Shown here: positions 6,030-8,490 of the stretch, piece after piece
How positions within the stretch are numbered: position 1 is the stretch's first letter
Layout of the letters: each line of letters opens with the position of its first letter
NCBI GenBank assembly: GCA_029859385.1
Contig: JAOUDF010000109.1
Coordinates: forward strand, 1 to 8,490
Length of the DNA stretch: 8,490 nucleotides
DNA from: Nitrospirota bacterium
GTDB lineage: Bacteria; Nitrospirota; JAOUDF01
Direction: 5' to 3'
Translations under genes and position numbers: made by a program
The notes under the pieces: model-generated
What the model was told of the DNA's origin: nothing
Seen by the model: only the letters and a program-made list of their open reading frames with translations
Databases searched by the model: none

Positions 6030-6804
6030 CAAACTGGCCCGCCCTGCCCTCGCAGGCGTCGTATTGATGGCGATAATGGTCCTGGGCAATGCCCTCGGCG
6101 CCTCAGCCGCTCCGGCGGCCCAAGGCATCCCGCTGCCCACCGTATCGCTGGGAGTGAGCCCGACCGACAACCCCCAACAGCTGTCAGCTGCCCTTCAGAT
6201 ACTTATCCTGCTGACGGTGCTGTCACTGGCCCCGGCGCTCCTTGTGCTGGTGACGTCATTCACCCGGATCGTCGTGGTACTTTCTCTGCTGCGGCAGGCC
6301 ATAGGCGCCCAGCAGGTACCGCCCAATCAGGTGATCGTCGGCCTGGCCCTGTTCCTTACCTTCTTCGTCATGGCCCCTGTCTTCGACAAGGTGTACAACG
6401 ACGCCTTCAAGCCCTACATGGCCAAGGAGATTGAACAAAAAACCGCCTTCGAGAGGGCCGAGATCCCCCTCCGGGAGTTCATGTTCAAGCAGACGCGGGA
6501 AAAGGATCTGGCCCTGTTCGTCCACCTGTCCAAGTCGCCGCGCCCGAAGAACCCGTCGGAGGTGCCGACCCATGTACTGATCCCGGCCTTTGTCATCAGT
6601 GAATTGAAAACGGCCTTCGAGATAGGTTTCATGCTCTTCATACCATTCCTGGTACTCGACATGGTGGTCGCCAGCGTCCTTATGTCCATGGGTATGATGA
6701 TGCTGCCGCCGGTGCTCATTTCGCTGCCGTTCAAACTGATGCTGTTTGTGCTGGTGGACGGGTGGTATCTGGTGGTGGGATCGCTGGTACAGAGTTTCAA
6801 GTAG
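6007..6804 (+). CDS. fliP: Flagellar type III export gate protein FliP
   Basis: FliP forms the pentameric core of the FliP-FliQ-FliR export channel. The product has 265 residues. A cleavable signal peptide is likely, with a hydrophobic core at ~14-30 and cleavage near GASA-AP (residue 34). The FliP family signature is clear: SFTRIVVVLSLLRQAIGAQQ and PPNQVIVGLALFLTFFVMAP, then HVLIPAFVISELKTAFEIGF, and MGMMMLPPVLISLPFKLMLF. Four membrane spans fit about residues 62-82, 106-128, 190-225 and 240-262. ATG 6007 is preferred because AAAGG at 5995-5999 lies seven bases upstream. ATG 6022 is a weaker alternative. The start overlaps the fliO 3' end by 23 bases. Confidence 0.97.
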   Translation: MSSAPMISKLARPALAGVVLMAIMVLGNALGASAAPAAQGIPLPTVSLGVSPTDNPQQLSAALQILILLTVLSLAPALLVLVTSFTRIVVVLSLLRQAIGAQQVPPNQVIVGLALFLTFFVMAPVFDKVYNDAFKPYMAKEIEQKTAFERAEIPLREFMFKQTREKDLALFVHLSKSPRPKNPSEVPTHVLIPAFVISELKTAFEIGFMLFIPFLVLDMVVASVLMSMGMMMLPPVLISLPFKLMLFVLVDGWYLVVGSLVQSFK

Positions 6805-6845
6805 GGGCGCCGCTTGCTGCGTCAGGCATTTAGGGAGGAACCGTT

Positions 6846-7115
6846 ATGACACCCGAAACCGTCATCAACATCGGCCGCCAGGCCATGGAAACAACGCTTC
6901 TGGTATCGGCGCCCATCCTGGGTATCGGGCTTATTGTAGGTGTTGCGGTCAGCCTTTTCCAGGCGGTAACCCAGATTCAGGAGATGACCCTCGCCTTTAT
7001 CCCCAAGATATTGGCGGTCATGATCACGACCCTCATCTTCTTCCCCTGGATGCTCAACGTCATGCTTACTTTTACCGCCAGCCTCTTCATGGGAATTCCC
7101 GACACCGTAAAGTGA
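6846..7115 (+). CDS. fliQ: Flagellar type III export gate protein FliQ
   Basis: FliQ subunits wrap around the FliP5-FliR1 complex in the export gate. The product has 89 residues, the normal size, with two membrane helices at about 18-38 and 54-75. The family pattern is present: SLFQAVTQIQEMTLAFIPKI and FFPWML. GGGAGG at 6833-6838 precedes the ATG by seven bases. The 41-base gap after fliP is the only real space in the fliM-fliR block, and I see no promoter or hairpin of note in it. Confidence 0.97.
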   Translation: MTPETVINIGRQAMETTLLVSAPILGIGLIVGVAVSLFQAVTQIQEMTLAFIPKILAVMITTLIFFPWMLNVMLTFTASLFMGIPDTVK

Positions 7116-7119
7116 TATC

Positions 7120-7905
7120 ATGACGCTGCCGTTTCTGAGCCTTGAACAGATAGAGCTTTTTCTCCTCGTCTTCTTCAGGACGATGGGGATCATCGCGGCG
7201 TCACCCCCTTTTGGCAACAAGTCGATCCCCAACCAGCAGAAGGTGGCCCTCTCCATACTCGTGTCGCTGATCCTCCTCCCCCTTGTGCCGACAACCGGAT
7301 TCACCGCCGCAACGGAAATGCTGCCCCTGATGGTGATGGTGTTCAAAGAGGTGATGGTGGGGCTCATCATCGGCTTCGTGGCACGGCTCCTCTTCATGGC
7401 AGTAGAGATGGCAGGACAGATGGTGGGTGTTGCCCTCGGTTTTTCCATCGTCAACGTCTTTGACCCCACCCAGGGGACCCAGGTACCCATCGTTTCGCAG
7501 CTTTACGGTATTATGGCCATCCTGATCTTTCTGGCCACCGGCGCTTACCAGTGGTTTTTTCAGGGTCTGATGGACAGTTTCAGCCTGATCCCCATCGCAG
7601 GGATGGTCTTCTCCGGCGGCCTGATGGACTTCATGATACGGGCCTCGGCTGAATCATTTGTTATTGCCATAAAACTCTCCGCCCCTGTGCTGGCAACCAT
7701 GGTCTTTGTTGACATTATCCAGGGGGTCATGGCCCGCACCGTGCCGCAGATGAACATCTTCATCGTAGGGTATCCGCTGAAGATCGGAATGGGGCTGCTG
7801 ATCCTCGGGCTTTCACTGACCTTTTTCACCGAGTACTTCATTGCCCAGCTGCAGGTGCTGAGGGAGGATTTCTACATCGTGATGAAGGCTATGGGGAAGG
7901 GGTAG
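7120..7905 (+). CDS. fliR: Flagellar type III export gate protein FliR
   Basis: FliR is the single-copy subunit that completes the FliP-FliQ-FliR channel and contacts FlhB. The product has 261 residues with about six hydrophobic segments. Family features include FFRTMGIIAASPPFGNKSIP, a FKEVMVGLIIGFVARLLF segment, MAGQMVGVALGFSIVNVFDP and a C-terminal MNIFIVGYPLKIGMGLL. No Shine-Dalgarno is visible before the ATG, which lies four bases after the fliQ stop, so reinitiation by ribosomes ending fliQ is likely. It is not fused to FlhB. The last 17 bases overlap the end of mnmG on the other strand. Confidence 0.97.
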   Translation: MTLPFLSLEQIELFLLVFFRTMGIIAASPPFGNKSIPNQQKVALSILVSLILLPLVPTTGFTAATEMLPLMVMVFKEVMVGLIIGFVARLLFMAVEMAGQMVGVALGFSIVNVFDPTQGTQVPIVSQLYGIMAILIFLATGAYQWFFQGLMDSFSLIPIAGMVFSGGLMDFMIRASAESFVIAIKLSAPVLATMVFVDIIQGVMARTVPQMNIFIVGYPLKIGMGLLILGLSLTFFTEYFIAQLQVLREDFYIVMKAMGKG

Positions 7906-8490
7906 CGGAGCCGCGCCTTCTCTGCTCCAGTCTCACGAGGATAAGGGAGATGGCCGCCGGGGTAATACCCGATATACGGGAAGCCTGCCCGATGGAGACG
8001 GGCCGGACTTCCTTGAGCTTGCCCCTGATCTCGGCGGTGAGGCCGGGGATCGAGTCGTAGTCAAAGTTCTGCGGGATGCGGCGCGCCTCCATCTTCTTCA
8101 GCCGCTCCACCATCTTCTGCTCCCGCTGGATATACCCCTCATACTTGATCTGGATCTCTACCTGTGCAATGACGGCGGGGGTGAGAGGCTCGGGGCTCGG
8201 CGCCAGTTTTTCAATCAATGAATACGCAACCTCAGGCCGCTTCAGAAGCTGGTCCAGCGTAGTGTCTGCCGTCAGAGGTGCCGTGTCGGCGGCGGCAAGG
8301 GTCTCGTTTGTTTTTCCTTCAGCCTTCAGCCTTACAACCTTCAGCCTGCTTATTTCCCCCTTGATGGCTGCCCGTTTTTCCCCGAACCGCTCATATTCCT
8401 CCGGCGATACCAAACCCACCTCGCGCCCCTTGTCCCGAAGCCGCAGGTCGGCGTTGTCCTGCCGAAGCAGCAGCCGGTATTCGGCGCGGG
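7889..8490 (-). CDS. mnmG: tRNA uridine-5-carboxymethylaminomethyl(34) synthesis enzyme MnmG, C-terminal part (5' end outside window)
   Basis: MnmG (GidA) works with MnmE to install the carboxymethylaminomethyl group at U34 of certain tRNAs. The last 199 residues are visible. The reading frame runs to the right edge with SRAEYRLLLRQDNADLRL-type sequence (here RAEYRLLLRQDNADLRL), so the GTG at 8419 is an internal Val codon and not a start. The C-terminal helical domain is intact: RPEVAYSLIEKL, QIKYEGYIQREQ, IPQNFDYDSIPGL, and VRPVSIGQASRISGITPAAI near the end. The FAD-binding domain is outside the window. The stop (TAG, complement of 7889-7891) lies inside the fliR 3' end. The common partner rsmG does not follow it here. 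The segment around 8316-8346 contains a seven-base repeat in a region that varies between MnmG proteins. Confidence 0.96.
   Translation of the reverse strand, partial: RAEYRLLLRQDNADLRLRDKGREVGLVSPEEYERFGEKRAAIKGEISRLKVVRLKAEGKTNETLAAADTAPLTADTTLDQLLKRPEVAYSLIEKLAPSPEPLTPAVIAQVEIQIKYEGYIQREQKMVERLKKMEARRIPQNFDYDSIPGLTAEIRGKLKEVRPVSIGQASRISGITPAAISLILVRLEQRRRGSATPSP
8316..8346 (-). repeat. Short heptamer-period repeat within mnmG
   Basis: CCTTCAGCC occurs on the + strand at 8316-8324, 8323-8331 and 8338-8346. The first two copies overlap with a period of seven, and a degenerate unit (CTTACAA) lies before the third. On the coding strand it gives RLKVVRLKAEG in a variable part of MnmG. Confidence 0.75.

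Noticed and set aside
5175..6170. Long open frame on the - strand (331 codons) opposite fliN, fliO and fliP
   Set aside because: It runs antisense to three well-supported genes, its product is Arg/Gly-rich low-complexity sequence with no family pattern, and such shadows are common in GC-rich DNA.
6746..7123. Open frame on the + strand bridging fliP, the gap and fliQ in another frame
   Set aside because: The product is rich in Arg, His, Gly and Tyr with no family pattern and overlaps two solid genes.
1..8490. CRISPR array, tRNA/rRNA, insertion sequence, integrase or defence system
   Set aside because: No repeat-spacer pattern, RNA gene, transposase, terminal inverted repeat or defence-type domain was seen. 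Nearly every base is covered by recognised flagellar or mnmG coding sequence.

Overview
The window is a compact, almost gap-free flagellar gene cluster. All flagellar genes are on the + strand, and one housekeeping gene enters from the right on the - strand. The order is fliK (3' part) - flgD - a conserved 'flagellar operon protein' gene - flgE - fliL - fliM - fliN - fliO - fliP - fliQ - fliR, then the 3' part of mnmG (gidA) on the opposite strand. No intergenic stretch exceeds 90 bases. The GC-rich composition, a Geobacter-like MnmG C-terminus, and the flgD/flg_new/flgE arrangement suggest a deltaproteobacterium of the Geobacterales/Desulfuromonadales group. This is a judgement from remembered family features, not from a search.

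Left third (1-3307), hook building. FliK (hook-length control), FlgD (hook cap scaffold), a small protein of unknown function that is conserved between flgD and flgE in several phyla, and FlgE (hook subunit). FlgE carries a variable middle region with two diverged copies of an ~73-residue beta-rich module. Between these modules, at the point where they differ in length, lies a run of nine cytosines. A slip of one base in either direction puts the reading frame into a stop within about 25 bases. Strong hairpins without U-tracts lie on both sides of flgE.

Middle (3369-5349), motor and switch. FliL is followed by the C-ring proteins FliM and FliN. Both FliM and FliN start with the short peptide that in FliM (and FliY) binds phosphorylated CheY.

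Right (5346-7905), export gate. FliO, FliP, FliQ and FliR are membrane components of the flagellar type III secretion channel. Genes from fliM to fliP overlap or nearly touch, which suggests translational coupling. The set ends at fliR: flhB and flhA, which often follow, are not here. Instead fliR overlaps the end of mnmG tail to tail by 17 bases with no visible terminator.

The gene content is a known system. The main novelty candidates are the C9 tract with the duplicated module in flgE, the hairpin bracketing of flgE, the abrupt fliR/mnmG junction, and the uncharacterised flgD-flgE spacer protein.
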